The notes: generated by a model not told the origin, from the letters alone. DNA of 64,000 bases from Sediminicoccus sp. KRV36 (GCF_023243115.1 NZ_CP085081.1:1116001-1180000); one strand, 5' to 3'; shown: positions 32,495 through 41,661, counted from the stretch's first letter. A program made the numbers and translations.

Positions 32495-33742
32495 ATGATC
32501 CGCGCCGTTGCCCTCCTGCTGCTGCTGGCCGGCCCCGCCCCGGCGCGGGACGCGCCCCCGGCCCTGGCGCGGGATGCGCCCCCCGCGCGCCGTGCGGCCG
32601 AGGAGATTGCGCCCGCGCGCCAAGCCGCGGAGACGGAGCGCGCGGTGGCCACCCAGGCGGCCGAACACGCCCGCGAGGCGGCGGCAGAAGCCCGGCGCCT
32701 GGCCGCCGAGCGCATCGCCGGCGCGGCCCGCGTGCAGGCCGCCGAGAGTGCCGCGCAAGCCGCCGCCCTGCGTGCCGAGGCCGCGCGCAAGGCCGGGGCC
32801 GCGGCCCATGCGGAGCAAGCCCGTCTGACCGCCGAATTGGCGCCGCTTCTGCCGCTGCTCACAAGGCTGGCGGCCCAGCCCGCGCCCATCCTGCTGGCGG
32901 CCCCGCTGCCGCCGGCCGAGGTGGCGCTCGGCCTGGCTGCCCTGCGCGCCATGCTGCGCGAGGCGCAAAGCATCGCCCAGGGCCTGCGTGAGGCCGAGGC
33001 GCGTGCCGCCGCCGAAGCACAGCGCTTCGCCGAGGAACGCCGCCAATTCGCCATCGCCGAGGCCGAGGCGCGCCAGGCCTCGGCCAGCCTGGACCGGCAA
33101 TTGGCGGCGGCGCGCCATCTCCTCGCGGAGCGCAGCGCGGCCGAGCGCGCCGCCAGCGCCCGTGCGGAGGAGGCCGTGACCCGCGCGCATAATCTGGAGG
33201 AAGCGCTGAGCCGGCTGGAGCGTGAGCAGGCCCGCCGCGCGGCGGCCGAGGCCGAGCGGAACCGCGAGGCGGAGCGGCGCGCGGCCGCCGATGCGCCAAG
33301 CCAGCGCGCCTCACGCCAGGCCACGACACCGCCGCCCGCGCCCCCGCCCGCAGTTGAACCGCCGCATCCCGCAGGCCCCGGCGGGCTGCCTGTCGCTGGC
33401 CGGCTGGTGCGCGCCTTCAATTCCCCCGGTGAGGGTGGGCCCGCGCGCGGCGTGACCCTCGCGGCTTCGCCCGGGGCGCGGGTCACCGCACCTTGCGGCG
33501 GCAGCGTCGCCTTTGCGGCCCCCTTCCGCAGCTATGGGCGCATGGTGATCCTGGATTGCGGGCAGGGGCAGCATCTGGTGCTGGCGGGGATGGAGCGGCT
33601 GGATGTGGCCGGTGGCCAACGCATCCAGGCGGGTGAGCCGGTGGGCGTGCTGCCCGGTGCCGGCCATCCGACGCTGTATGTCGAGCTGCGCCGGCGGGGC
33701 GAGGCGGTGGACCCCAGGCCGCTGGTCCGCTTCGGCGCCTGA
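32495..33742 (+). CDS. EnvC-like murein hydrolase activator
   Basis: A 415-residue exported protein: signal peptide (residues 1-18, cut after APARD-like site), a long alanine- and glutamate-rich coiled coil (about 25-270), a Pro-rich linker (TPPPAPPPAVEPP) and a C-terminal LytM/M23 domain (about 310-412). The LytM domain has the fold segments GARVTAPCGGSVAFAAPFRSYGRMVILDCGQGQHLVLAG and LPGAGHPTLYVELRRRG. The metal-binding histidines are missing (RGVTLAAS and TLYVEL in place of H-containing motifs). This is the EnvC/NlpD situation, where the domain activates amidases at division. The role is assigned by architecture. It is divergent from the GST gene. Confidence 0.82.
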   Translation: MIRAVALLLLLAGPAPARDAPPALARDAPPARRAAEEIAPARQAAETERAVATQAAEHAREAAAEARRLAAERIAGAARVQAAESAAQAAALRAEAARKAGAAAHAEQARLTAELAPLLPLLTRLAAQPAPILLAAPLPPAEVALGLAALRAMLREAQSIAQGLREAEARAAAEAQRFAEERRQFAIAEAEARQASASLDRQLAAARHLLAERSAAERAASARAEEAVTRAHNLEEALSRLEREQARRAAAEAERNREAERRAAADAPSQRASRQATTPPPAPPPAVEPPHPAGPGGLPVAGRLVRAFNSPGEGGPARGVTLAASPGARVTAPCGGSVAFAAPFRSYGRMVILDCGQGQHLVLAGMERLDVAGGQRIQAGEPVGVLPGAGHPTLYVELRRRGEAVDPRPLVRFGA

Positions 33743-33825
33743 CGCGGTGCCTGCCGGGCTACGGCGCTTGACGCGCCGGGGGGAAGGGGCCATCCGCGCG
33801 GCACCCCCCATTCCAGGAGAATCCC

Positions 33826-34293
33826 ATGCCGCAACCCGCCCATCCCGCCGCCGTCAACGGCCTCACCCTCGCCCAGGCCGAGATCATCGCCGATGCGGCG
33901 CTGGCCAAGGGGCGCGAGATCGGCCTGCTGCCGCTTTGCGTGGTCGTGCTCGATGCGGGTGGCCATGTGAAGGTGACCAAGCGCGAGGATGGCGCGAGCC
34001 TGATGCGGCCCGAGATCGCCATGGGCAAGGCCTATGGCGCGCTGGCCATGGGCTTTGGCACGCGGGAACTGGCGCGCCGCGCCCAGGCGATGCCGGGCTT
34101 CACCAATGCCCTGTCCGACCTGACCGCTGGCCGCGCCGTGCCCGCCCCGGGTGGCGTGCTGGTGCGCGATGCGGCGCATGTGCTGCTGGGCTCCGTCGGC
34201 ATTTCGGGCGATGTCTCGGCGCAGGACGAGGTCTGCTGCATCGCGGGCATCGAGGCGGCCGGCCTGGCGCCGGACACGGGCGATCCGGCCTGA
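33826..34293 (+). CDS. GlcG/HbpS-family protein
   Basis: A 155-residue protein of the GlcG/HbpS family, small alpha/beta proteins linked to heme or cobalamin binding and to glycolate or propanediol loci. Visible family blocks are LTLAQAEIIADAALAKG, CVVVLDAGGHVKVTKREDGA, EIAMGKAYGALAMGFGTREL, and the closing GSVGISGDVSAQDEVCCIAGI. No signal peptide is seen. It stands 83 bases after the envC-like gene, in the same direction, with an AGGAG ribosome site (CCAGGAGAATCCC before the ATG). Function here is unknown. Confidence 0.85.
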   Translation: MPQPAHPAAVNGLTLAQAEIIADAALAKGREIGLLPLCVVVLDAGGHVKVTKREDGASLMRPEIAMGKAYGALAMGFGTRELARRAQAMPGFTNALSDLTAGRAVPAPGGVLVRDAAHVLLGSVGISGDVSAQDEVCCIAGIEAAGLAPDTGDPA

Positions 34294-34355
34294 GGCAAAG
34301 CCACGCGGCCCAGCCCCGTGGAATGGCGGTGCGGGGGGCATGCCCCCCCCGCCCG

Positions 34356-35111
34356 TCACACCGTGAATTGTTCCGCGATGATCCGCTCCGAGAGGCTGCG
34401 ATCCGGATCGAACAGCATGGTCATCGTGATGCTGCGATCCTCCCGCACCTCCACCCGCCGCACATCGCGCACTTCGGTGTAGTCGGCCGTGGCGGAGACG
34501 GGGCGTTTTTCCGCCTCCAGCACCTCGAACACCACCCGCGCGGCCGAGGGCAGCAGCGCGCCGCGCCAACGCCGTGGCCGGAACGCCGAAATGGGCGTCA
34601 GCGGGAGCAGCTTCGCATCGAGCGGAACGATGGGCCCATGCGCCGAGAGGTTGTAGGCGGTGCTGCCGGCCGGCGTGGAAATCAGGATGCCGTCGCAGAT
34701 CAATTCCGCCAGGCGCTCCTTGCCATCCACCAGGATGCGCAGCTTGGCCGCCTGGCGCTGCTCCCGCAGGAGAGAGACCTCGTTGATGGCGAGCGCGGCA
34801 TGCGTGCCGGTCGCTGAATGGGCGCGCATCCGCAAGGGATGCAGATGCGCGGCCTGGGCGGCACGCAGGCGGGCGGGCAGGTCTTCCTCGCGGTAGGAAT
34901 TCATCAGGAAGCCGACGCTGCCGCGATTCATGCCATAGATCGGCGCGTTGCGGCCCAGGAAGCGGTGCTGGGTTTCCAGCATCAGCCCATCCCCGCCAAG
35001 GGCCACGATGAACTCCGCCTCCTGCGGCGAGACATCGCCATACAGCGCCACAAGCCGTGCCAGCGCTGCCTGCGCGGGCTCGGAAGGCGAGGCGAGGAAC
35101 GCGATTTTCAT
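34356..35111 (-). CDS. nadK: NAD kinase
   Basis: A 251-residue NAD(+)/ATP kinase that makes NADP. The GGDG motif lies at residues 39-42 ([12 protein letters not shown]), followed by [13 protein letters not shown], the NE-containing AINEVSLLR, and [25 protein letters not shown], all diagnostic of the family. The short N-terminus is typical of alphaproteobacteria. The ATG at 35111 lies directly against the end of a repeat unit, which gives GGTGG upstream in place of a normal Shine-Dalgarno. A longer frame upstream would translate the repeats. The nitrilase gene lies 112 bases upstream on the same strand. Confidence 0.95.
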   Translation of the reverse strand: MKIAFLASPSEPAQAALARLVALYGDVSPQEAEFIVALGGDGLMLETQHRFLGRNAPIYGMNRGSVGFLMNSYREEDLPARLRAAQAAHLHPLRMRAHSATGTHAALAINEVSLLREQRQAAKLRILVDGKERLAELICDGILISTPAGSTAYNLSAHGPIVPLDAKLLPLTPISAFRPRRWRGALLPSAARVVFEVLEAEKRPVSATADYTEVRDVRRVEVREDRSITMTMLFDPDRSLSERIIAEQFTV

Positions 35112-35223
35112 GTGCGGCGCCACCGATTCACGCTCCGCATCTGCGGCGCTGCGCGATCGGGGCGAGAGGTGTGGCGCCGCCAATGCACGCGCCGCATCTG
35201 CGGTGCTGCGCGATCCGGCGCGC
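35112..35223. repeat. Two degenerate palindromic repeat units before nadK
   Basis: The gap between nadK and the nitrilase gene is filled by two tandem units of about 57 bases. On the minus strand each reads GGATCGCGCAGC or CCGATCGCGCAGC, then GCCGCAGATGCGG, then GCGTG(C/A)AT(T/C)GG and GGCGCC. Ends and middle match the pmbA-start element and the 54-bp array. One unit abuts the nadK ATG and provides its ribosome-binding region. Confidence 0.75.
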
Positions 35224-36078
35224 TCATGCCAGGCGCCGGTGTTCGAGCACCGGCATGTCGCGCCGCACCCGCGCCGTCACCGCCGGATCCAGCCGCGCCG
35301 TCACCCAGCCTACGCCGTCGCTGGCCTTGGCAACCACATGGCCCCAGGGGTCGGCGATCAGCGAATGGCCATAGACCTGGCGCGTGGCGCCGCGCTCCTC
35401 ATAGGCGCCCCAGGATGCAGCGGCGGCGATCCAGCATTGCGTCTCGATGGCGCGGGCGCGCAGCAGCACTTCCCAGTGATCCTTGCCGGTCATCAGCGTG
35501 AAGTTGGAGGGCACGAAGATCACCTCCGCCCCCAGCCGCCGCAAGGCCAGGTATTGCTCGGGGAAGCGCATGTCATAGCAGATGGTGCAGCCGAATTTCA
35601 CGCCCTTCGCCTCGAAGGTGACGAGGTCGCTGCCCGCGCCATAGAGCGCGCTTTCGCGATAGCCGGTGCCGTCCGGGCCGGTGATGTCAAAGAGGTGGAT
35701 CTTGCGGTAGCGGGCGATCTCGGCGCCTGTCGGGTCGAAGACCAGGGTCGTGTTGAAAAACTTCTCCGGCCCCTGTTCGATGATCGAGCCGCCATGCACA
35801 TGGATGCCAGCCCCCTTGGCGATCCCGCGCAGGAATTCATACGCCGCGCCGCCCGTGTCCCCGGGCTCGGGCAGGGCTTCCGCCGCCGCCGCCCGCGCCT
35901 CACGCCCGCCGCCCAGATTGGTCCAGGTCTCGGGCAGGGTGATCATGTCCGGCCGGTCGGCCGCGAGCGCGCCCTCGATCAGGCGCCGCGCCTGGTCGAG
36001 ATTGGCGGGCTTGTCGCTCGTCTGGTTCATCTGGATGGCGGAGAGGCGCATGGCGGAACCTATCTTGTGGGCGGTCAT
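35224..36078 (-). CDS. Carbon-nitrogen hydrolase (Nit-type amidase)
   Basis: A 284-residue nitrilase-superfamily hydrolase with the full catalytic triad: Glu50 in ITLPETW, the Lys of [10 protein letters not shown] (near 120) and the Cys of [12 protein letters not shown] (near 163). The sequence is closest in pattern to the Nit1/Nit2 group, which hydrolyses deaminated glutathione or omega-amides such as 2-oxoglutaramate. I cannot choose between these by eye. The start at 36078 overlaps the stop of the upstream secreted-protein gene (ATGA), which supports it over an ATG nine codons later. Confidence 0.9.
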   Translation of the reverse strand: MTAHKIGSAMRLSAIQMNQTSDKPANLDQARRLIEGALAADRPDMITLPETWTNLGGGREARAAAAEALPEPGDTGGAAYEFLRGIAKGAGIHVHGGSIIEQGPEKFFNTTLVFDPTGAEIARYRKIHLFDITGPDGTGYRESALYGAGSDLVTFEAKGVKFGCTICYDMRFPEQYLALRRLGAEVIFVPSNFTLMTGKDHWEVLLRARAIETQCWIAAAASWGAYEERGATRQVYGHSLIADPWGHVVAKASDGVGWVTARLDPAVTARVRRDMPVLEHRRLA

Positions 36079-36563
36079 CTGACAGGGGGCGGCACGCGCC
36101 GTTCGTCCAGCGGTACGCCGCGGGAAACCCCCCAGCGCGCCAGTTGCGGATCGAGCATTTCGCTGCGCTCGCCGGAGGGGCGCTGCGACACGAACCGCAC
36201 ACGCCCCGCGGTGAGGAGTGCCACCTCCATGATCCCGTCACGCGGACGGATCGTGAGGAACGCCTCCTGCTCGCGCTCGCCCTGGACGCGGGCGCCGCGC
36301 AGCACCAGCGCGGTGCCGTCAAAGGCGATGGGTGCCACCATCTGCATGTTGTTCAGCAGCAGCCGCAGCCCCGGATCGCCGAGCAGCGCCGAAAGGCCGC
36401 GCCGCACCGCAGCGTCACTCAGCACGGCGGCGGTATTGGTGGTGCCGATCTGCGCCGAAAGATGCCCCAGCACGCCCTGCTTGTGGTCCACCGCCGGCTG
36501 CGCCTTCGCGATGACGGGCAGCAGCAGGAACGCCAGCGGCAAGGCGCGCCGGGCGAGGCTCAA
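36075..36563 (-). CDS. Exported protein of unknown function, TTG start
   Basis: A 162-residue exported protein. The best start is TTG at 36561-36563, which overlaps the stop of the upstream gene as TTGA and gives a clean signal peptide (MSLARRALPLAFLLLPVIAKA). The mature part is small and mixed, with the stretch ALLGDPGLRLLLNNMQMVAPIAFDG and a repeated V-x-L-R-G-A-R/AFLTIRPRDG pattern, and carries no motif I recognise. It lies in a packed minus-strand series moaA - membrane protein - this gene - nitrilase, with overlapping or touching starts and stops throughout. Confidence 0.6.
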   Translation of the reverse strand: MSLARRALPLAFLLLPVIAKAQPAVDHKQGVLGHLSAQIGTTNTAAVLSDAAVRRGLSALLGDPGLRLLLNNMQMVAPIAFDGTALVLRGARVQGEREQEAFLTIRPRDGIMEVALLTAGRVRFVSQRPSGERSEMLDPQLARWGVSRGVPLDERRVPPPVR

Positions 36564-36877
36564 GACTGACGCGGCCAGGAGATGCGCGGCTCGGCACGGC
36601 CGGCGGAGGTGGCTGGCGGATAGGTTTCGGCGGGCGGCGGGGCGGCGTCCCACCCCTCACGCCGCGCATCGGGCTGGCGGGCGGCGATCACGCGCAATTC
36701 GGCCCGCAAATCATCCAGCTGCGCTTCAATGGAATCGAGCCGGCCCTTCAGGCCAAACACGGAAAACGGCATCACCAGCAGGCAGACCGCCAGCAGCAGC
36801 AGCACCAGCAGCGCCACCAGCCCGGTCCATTCCGGCAGGCCGGGCAGCGTCAGGCGGGTGGCGAGGTCGTTCAGCAT
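36560..36877 (-). CDS. Single-pass membrane protein with coiled coil
   Basis: A 105-residue protein with one strong hydrophobic helix (about residues 19-42, VALLVLLLLAVCLLVM) followed by a short heptad region (RLDSIEAQLDDLRAELRVIAA, about 45-67) and a Pro-rich tail. It is probably anchored in the inner membrane. No known family is recognised. Its ATG overlaps the last base of the moaA stop, and its stop overlaps the TTG start of the next gene, so it is part of the moaA transcript. Confidence 0.65.
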   Translation of the reverse strand: MLNDLATRLTLPGLPEWTGLVALLVLLLLAVCLLVMPFSVFGLKGRLDSIEAQLDDLRAELRVIAARQPDARREGWDAAPPPAETYPPATSAGRAEPRISWPRQS

Positions 36878-37866
36878 CAGCCGCCCGTGACGCTCATATG
36901 GCGCGCCACGGCGGGGGCCGCCTGGCGCCGGTCAATGATGAAGTCATGCCCGCGGGGCTTGCGGGTGATGGCTTCCGCGATGGCGGCGCGCAGCCCGGCC
37001 TCGCCCAGTTCGGGGTCGCGCAGCGGCATGCGCAGATCGGCCGCGTCATCCTGGCCGAGGCACATGTAGAGCGTGCCCGTGCAGGTCAGCCGCACGCGGT
37101 TGCAGCTTTCGCAGAAATTATGCGTCATCGGCGTGATGAGGCCGAGGCGCGTGCCGGTTTCCGCCACGTCGAAATACCGAGCGGGGCCGCCGGTGGTGTG
37201 GTTGCTCTCCAGCAGCGTCCAGCTCTGCTTCAGCCGCGCCTGCACGAGGCTGAGCGGCAGGAACTGGTCCGTGCGGTCCTCATTGATCTCGCCGAGCGGC
37301 ATGGTCTCGATCAGGCAGAGGTCGAAGCCATGTTCGCCGCACCAGGCCAGCATGCGGTCGAATTCATGCTCGTTCAGGCCCTTCAGCGCCACGGCGTTGA
37401 TCTTCACATGCAGCCCCGCGGCCTTGGCGGCGAAGATGCCATCCAGAACCTTGTCCAGCTCGCCCCAGCGCGTCGCGGCCTTGAAGGCCGCCGCATCCAG
37501 CGTATCGAGCGAGACATTGATGCGGCGCACCCCGGCGCGGGCAAGCTCCTCGGCGTATCTGGTGAGCTGCGTGCCATTGGTGGTCAGCGTCAGTTCTTCG
37601 AGGCCGGAGCCGATGCGCGAACCCAGGGCCCGCACTAGCGACATGACATTCTTGCGCACCAGCGGCTCGCCGCCGGTCAGCCGCAGCTTGCGCACGCCCA
37701 GGTCAATGAAGGTGCCGCAGAGGCGCTCCAGCTCCTCCAGCGTCAGCACTTCGGATTTGGGCAGGAAGGTCATGTCCTCCGCCATGCAATAGACGCAGCG
37801 AAGATCGCAGCGATCCGTCACGGAAACGCGGAGATAACTGATATGACGCCCGAAAGGGTCCATCAT
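36877..37866 (-). CDS. moaA: GTP 3',8-cyclase (molybdenum cofactor synthesis)
   Basis: MoaA is the radical-SAM enzyme that, with MoaC, converts GTP to cyclic pyranopterin monophosphate. The 329-residue protein has the radical SAM cluster motif C-x3-C-x2-C (Cys20, Cys24, Cys27 in [12 protein letters not shown]), the [13 protein letters not shown] motif, the C-terminal second iron-sulfur site ([15 protein letters not shown]) and the required C-terminal Gly-Gly (SVTGG). Two in-frame ATGs (37866 and 37863) are equally possible. It leads a minus-strand operon with two small envelope proteins and the nitrilase. No other moa genes are in the window. Confidence 0.97.
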   Translation of the reverse strand: MMDPFGRHISYLRVSVTDRCDLRCVYCMAEDMTFLPKSEVLTLEELERLCGTFIDLGVRKLRLTGGEPLVRKNVMSLVRALGSRIGSGLEELTLTTNGTQLTRYAEELARAGVRRINVSLDTLDAAAFKAATRWGELDKVLDGIFAAKAAGLHVKINAVALKGLNEHEFDRMLAWCGEHGFDLCLIETMPLGEINEDRTDQFLPLSLVQARLKQSWTLLESNHTTGGPARYFDVAETGTRLGLITPMTHNFCESCNRVRLTCTGTLYMCLGQDDAADLRMPLRDPELGEAGLRAAIAEAITRKPRGHDFIIDRRQAAPAVARHMSVTGG

Positions 37867-37915
37867 GACGGCAGGGGGTCCCCCGGGTTGGTGGCTTCAC
37901 CCCATTTGGGGCGGA

Positions 37916-39142
37916 TCATCCCGTGGTTGCAAGGGTGCCGCGCGCGCCGGGCGCCTTGGCCATCCAGTTCAACACGCTGGCCATGATGCCGACCACGATC
38001 ATGACGGGCCAGAAGGCGGCATAGCTGCCCGTCCAGGCCATCAGCACCGCGCCCGAGCCGGCGCCCAGGAAGCCGCCGATCTGATGGCTAAAGAAGCAGA
38101 CGCCATAGAGCGCGCCGAGATCCGCCACCCCGAAGCGCCGCGCGATGGCGGCCGAGGTCAGTGGCACGGTGCCCAGCCAGACGAAGCCCATCACGGCGGC
38201 GAACAGGATGGTGCCCCATTCGGTGGGCGTGGCGATGGCGAAACCGGCGATGGCCAGCGTCCGCACCAGGTAGATCCAGCCCAGCCCCGTCTCGGGCTTG
38301 ATGCGGCCGGAGAGCCAGCCGCAGAACCAGGAGCCGGGGATATTGAACAGCCCGATCATCATCATGACCATCATGCCCAGTGCCGCCGGCTGGCCGCACA
38401 GCGCGATATGCGAGGGCAGATGCGTGGTCAGGAAGGCGAGCTGGAAGCCACAGGCGAAAAAACCGCCGGTGAGCAGCGCGAAGTCGCGGTCGGCGAGGGA
38501 CCTCCGGGCCAGGGCGGGCAGGCCCAGCAGGCCGGCGGCGGGGGCGCCGGTGCGCGCGGCCGGCCGCCACTCGATATTGCGGGCGATGGGGATGATCAGC
38601 ACGGCGGAAATGGCCAGGACGCCCAGCGCCCCCGCCGCGCCGAAGCCGCCAATGGCGGAGAAGGTGATGGGCACCATGGCCGCCTGGCCCAGGCTGCCGC
38701 CCGCGCTGGCGATGCCGATATACTCGCCGCGCTTCTGGGGTGGGGCAAGGCGTCCGATGGCCGCCAGCGCCAGCCCCGTGCCGGCGCAGGCCACGCCCAG
38801 GCCCGAGAAGAACCCGATGCCGATCAGCACGCTGAGGTTGGAGGGCAGCAGCGCCGGCAGCCCGCAGCCGATCAGATAGAAGACGCCGCCAAAGGACATC
38901 ACCCGCCCCGAGCCGTATTTGTCGGCCATGGAGCCCGAAACCGGCTGCATCAGGCCCCAGGTCAGGTTGTGCAGCGCCACGGCAAGGCCAAAGGCCCAGG
39001 GGGCCACGCCATGTTCGGCCGCGAGCGGCAGCAGCAGCAGCCCGAAGGTCTGGCGAATGCCCATGGCGAGGCTGGAGGTGGCCGCCGCCGCGATGATCGC
39101 GACCCAGAGGATGCTACGGGCGGAAGGTGCGGCGGCTTGCAT
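37916..39142 (-). CDS. MFS transporter
   Basis: A 408-residue major facilitator protein with 12 membrane segments. The loop-2 signature GSMADKYGSGRVMSFGG is present (about residues 70-86). The sequence start (LAMGIRQTFGLLLLPLAAEHG) and the motif GYSxG-like SAGGSLGQA resemble the monocarboxylate/oxalate-formate antiporter-like branch. The ATG at 39142 is preferred. A longer frame gives 20 extra polar residues. No Shine-Dalgarno is obvious. The substrate is unknown. It lies upstream of moaA on the same strand, 49 bases apart. Confidence 0.85.
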   Translation of the reverse strand: MQAAAPSARSILWVAIIAAAATSSLAMGIRQTFGLLLLPLAAEHGVAPWAFGLAVALHNLTWGLMQPVSGSMADKYGSGRVMSFGGVFYLIGCGLPALLPSNLSVLIGIGFFSGLGVACAGTGLALAAIGRLAPPQKRGEYIGIASAGGSLGQAAMVPITFSAIGGFGAAGALGVLAISAVLIIPIARNIEWRPAARTGAPAAGLLGLPALARRSLADRDFALLTGGFFACGFQLAFLTTHLPSHIALCGQPAALGMMVMMMIGLFNIPGSWFCGWLSGRIKPETGLGWIYLVRTLAIAGFAIATPTEWGTILFAAVMGFVWLGTVPLTSAAIARRFGVADLGALYGVCFFSHQIGGFLGAGSGAVLMAWTGSYAAFWPVMIVVGIMASVLNWMAKAPGARGTLATTG

Positions 39143-39234
39143 CGGCAAAGGAGACCAAAGCGGTCCGCGATGCGCAACCAAGGGTGGCGCCGGGGCGGGC
39201 ATGTTCTACACGCATGATGTCTGCGGGAAGGGTT

Positions 39235-39356
39235 GGGTGAGCCCGTCGGGAGCTCACCCTCAGGAGCATCCCCTGCTGGCCCTTGGGGAAGGTGCCGGGG
39301 TGGGGATGCTCTTGAAACTTTTGGCTTCACCGCCTGGCCCCGCATAGGGGCAAGGC
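39235..39356. other. Noncoding stretch with three hairpins
   Basis: Three stems follow one another in the 253-base gap between the DUF1127 and MFS genes: GGGTGAGC / GCTCACCC (39235-39259), GAGCATCCCC / GGGGATGCTC (39264-39311) and GCCTGGCCCC / GGGGCAAGGC with one mismatch (39332-39356). None has a clear T-run. They may end the DUF1127 transcript or form another repeat family. Confidence 0.5.
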
Positions 39357-39395
39357 GGGGGGGGACAGGCGGTGGGATAGCCGGTCGAAGGCGGC

Positions 39396-39737
39396 TTACG
39401 CCGCGTTCTGCGTGGCGGCCTGGTCATTCGCCGCGAGCGGCGTCGCTGCCGTCGCGGTCGCGATGATGCCGCCGCGCGTGATGCCGATATCGGCCAGTTC
39501 ACGGTCGCTCAGGCCACGCAGCTGCTCGATGGTCTCGCGGCGGGTGCGTATGGCGGTCAGCGCGCCGCGGAGCGTCTGGAAGAAGCCCTTGATGCGCTCG
39601 GCCAGCGCGGCGTCGCGCGCCTGGCGCGCTTCGGCGAGGATGGTTTCGATGCGCTCGGCCTCGGCGTTGCGCGGGGCCCCGTGGTTGGAGCTGAGGGGCA
39701 TCAGCAGCGCGGCTTCGGCTGTGGTGATGCGGTTCAT
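39396..39737 (-). CDS. DUF1127 domain-containing small protein
   Basis: A 113-residue protein. The C-terminal third carries the DUF1127 signature (RETIEQLRGLSDRELADIGITRGGI), common in short proteins of alphaproteobacteria. Some of these have been reported as RNA-binding or as affecting phosphate and carbon metabolism. The N-terminal half is a charged helix (AEAERIETILAEARQARDAALAERI). The ATG at 39737 is chosen with GGGACC upstream. A second ATG five codons earlier is possible. Transcription is probably from its own promoter in the AT-richer gap shared with the aminopeptidase gene. Confidence 0.8.
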   Translation of the reverse strand: MNRITTAEAALLMPLSSNHGAPRNAEAERIETILAEARQARDAALAERIKGFFQTLRGALTAIRTRRETIEQLRGLSDRELADIGITRGGIIATATAATPLAANDQAATQNAA

Positions 39738-39833
39738 GATATCTGGTCCCATGTGGTGAGCGGCCAGGCCGCCCGGATGGCCATGATGTAGGGGATTGCG
39801 GCCCGGACAGGTTGTGCGAAGCTTATGCGGCAC

Positions 39834-39852
39834 ACATGCGTTGAACGCATGT
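39834..39852. promoter_or_regulatory. Perfect palindrome, likely operator
   Basis: ACATGCGTT-G-AACGCATGT is a 9+1+9 perfect inverted repeat in the gap between the divergent DUF1127 and aminopeptidase P genes, 37 bases before the aminopeptidase start. A partial copy, GGACACATGT, follows at 39861-39870. Its symmetry and place suggest a binding site for a dimeric regulator. Confidence 0.6.
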
Positions 39853-39888
39853 CTTATTGTGGACACATGTTTTAATGACGGGACTGAG

Positions 39889-41661
39889 ATGATGTCGACC
39901 CCCGCCGAACGCCTCGCCGCCCTCCGCAGCGCCCTGGCCGGGCTCCAGGTGGATGGCTTCCTCATCCCCCGCTCGGATGAGCATCTGGGCGAATATGTGC
40001 CCCCCTCGGGTGAGCGCCTCGCCTGGCTCAGCGGCTTCACCGGCAGCGCTGGCCTCGCCATCGTGCTGCCAGACCGCGCCGCCATCTTCACCGATGGCCG
40101 CTACACCACGCAGGTGGTGGCCGAAACCGACGGCGCCCTCTGGGAACGCCGGCACCTGACCGAGGCGCCGCCCGAAGCCTGGCTGCGCGAGCATGCAGAG
40201 GGGCTGACCATCGGCTATGACCCCTGGCTGCACAGCGAGGCCTTCCTGAAGCGCCTCGCCGGGGTTGAGCTGGTGGCGCTTTCACCCAATCCGCTGGATG
40301 GCGTCTGGGCGGAGCGGCCGGCCCCCCCCACGGCGGCCGTGCTGCCGCATGGCCTGGACCGCGCCGGCCAATCGCCCGAAGCCAAGCGCGAGGCGGCGGC
40401 GGCCCTGCTGCGCCAGTCGGGCGAGGATGCGGCGCTGCTGGCGGATGCGCATTCCGTCGCCTGGCTGCTCAATCTGCGCGGCGCGGATCTGGCGCACACG
40501 CCCGTGCCGCTGGCTTTCGCGCTGCTGGGTGCCGATGCCTCGGTGCGGATGTTCCTGCATGCGCCGGAGCGCGTGCCGGAAGCGACGCGCGCGCATCTGG
40601 GCAATCGCGTTTCGATCGAGCCGCGCGGCAACCTGCCGCGGGCGCTGGGCGAATTGGCGGGAAAATCCGTGCGGGTGGACATGGATGCGACCCCCGCCTG
40701 GTTTGCCGCCACGCTGCGCCAGGCCGGCGCGCGCGTCGTGACCGGCGAGGATCCGACGCGCCTGCCACGCGCCACCAAGAACCCCACCGAGCAGCAGGGC
40801 GCCCGCGAGGCGCATCGGCGCGATGCGGTGGCCGTCGCCAATTTCCTCGCCTGGTTCGCCCGCGAGGCGCCAGGCGGTGGCCTCTCCGAGGTTTCGGCCG
40901 CCGAGCGCCTGCTGGATGAGCGGCGGCGGGTCGTCGGGTTTGTCGCGGAGAGCTTCCCCGCGATTTCAGGGGCCGGCGAAAACGGCGCCATCGTGCATTA
41001 CCGCGCCACCGCCGCGACCAACCGGACGATTCACGCCCAGGAGTGCTATCTGATTGACAGCGGCGGGCAATATCCGGACGGCACCACGGATATCACCCGC
41101 ACGCTCTGGACCGGGCCGGGCCCGGCACCCGGGGCGCTGCGCGCGCGCTATACGGCGGTGCTGCGGGGGCATATCGCGCTGGCCACGCTGCGCTTTCCGG
41201 CCGGTGTCGCGGGGCCGCATCTGGACGCCATCGCGCGGCGGCCGCTCTGGGATGCGGGGCTCGATTATGATCACGGCACGGGGCACGGCGTGGGGAGTTT
41301 TCTCTCGGTGCATGAGGGGCCGGTCGCTTTCAGCCGGGCGGCCAAGACCGTGCCGATCCAGCCCGGCATGATCCTCTCGGATGAGCCGGGCTATTACCTG
41401 CCGGGGCATTACGGCATCCGCATCGAGAATCTGCTGCTGGCCCGCGCGGCACCCATGCAGCCCGACCAGGCCAAGCCCTTCCTGGAGTTCGAGACGCTGA
41501 CGCTGGCGCCCTATTGCCGCGCGCTGCTGGAGCCGGGCCTGCTGACGCCCGCCGAGCGGGATTGGGTGAATGCCTATCAGGCCCGCGTGCTGGCCGAGAT
41601 CGGGCCGCTGCTGGAAGCACCGGTGCGGGCCTGGATGGAACAGGAATGCGCGCCGCTCTGA
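39889..41661 (+). CDS. Aminopeptidase P family (M24B) Xaa-Pro peptidase
   Basis: A 590-residue, three-domain aminopeptidase P of the eukaryote-like long form: two creatinase-like N-terminal domains (SDEHLGEYVPPSGERLAWLSGFTGSAG; a second domain near 165-300) and a C-terminal pita-bread domain. The five metal ligands are present: the two Asp in LIDSGGQYPDGTTDITRT, the His in TGHGVGSFLSVHEGP, and the Glu residues in LSDEPGYY and GIRIENLLL. It should remove an N-terminal residue ahead of proline in the cytoplasm. Two adjacent ATG codons (39889 and 39892) are possible starts. Confidence 0.93.
   Translation: MMSTPAERLAALRSALAGLQVDGFLIPRSDEHLGEYVPPSGERLAWLSGFTGSAGLAIVLPDRAAIFTDGRYTTQVVAETDGALWERRHLTEAPPEAWLREHAEGLTIGYDPWLHSEAFLKRLAGVELVALSPNPLDGVWAERPAPPTAAVLPHGLDRAGQSPEAKREAAAALLRQSGEDAALLADAHSVAWLLNLRGADLAHTPVPLAFALLGADASVRMFLHAPERVPEATRAHLGNRVSIEPRGNLPRALGELAGKSVRVDMDATPAWFAATLRQAGARVVTGEDPTRLPRATKNPTEQQGAREAHRRDAVAVANFLAWFAREAPGGGLSEVSAAERLLDERRRVVGFVAESFPAISGAGENGAIVHYRATAATNRTIHAQECYLIDSGGQYPDGTTDITRTLWTGPGPAPGALRARYTAVLRGHIALATLRFPAGVAGPHLDAIARRPLWDAGLDYDHGTGHGVGSFLSVHEGPVAFSRAAKTVPIQPGMILSDEPGYYLPGHYGIRIENLLLARAAPMQPDQAKPFLEFETLTLAPYCRALLEPGLLTPAERDWVNAYQARVLAEIGPLLEAPVRAWMEQECAPL

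Noticed and set aside
33400..33742. An active M23 zinc peptidase in the EnvC-like protein
   Set aside because: The metal-binding histidine motifs are replaced, as in EnvC-type activators.
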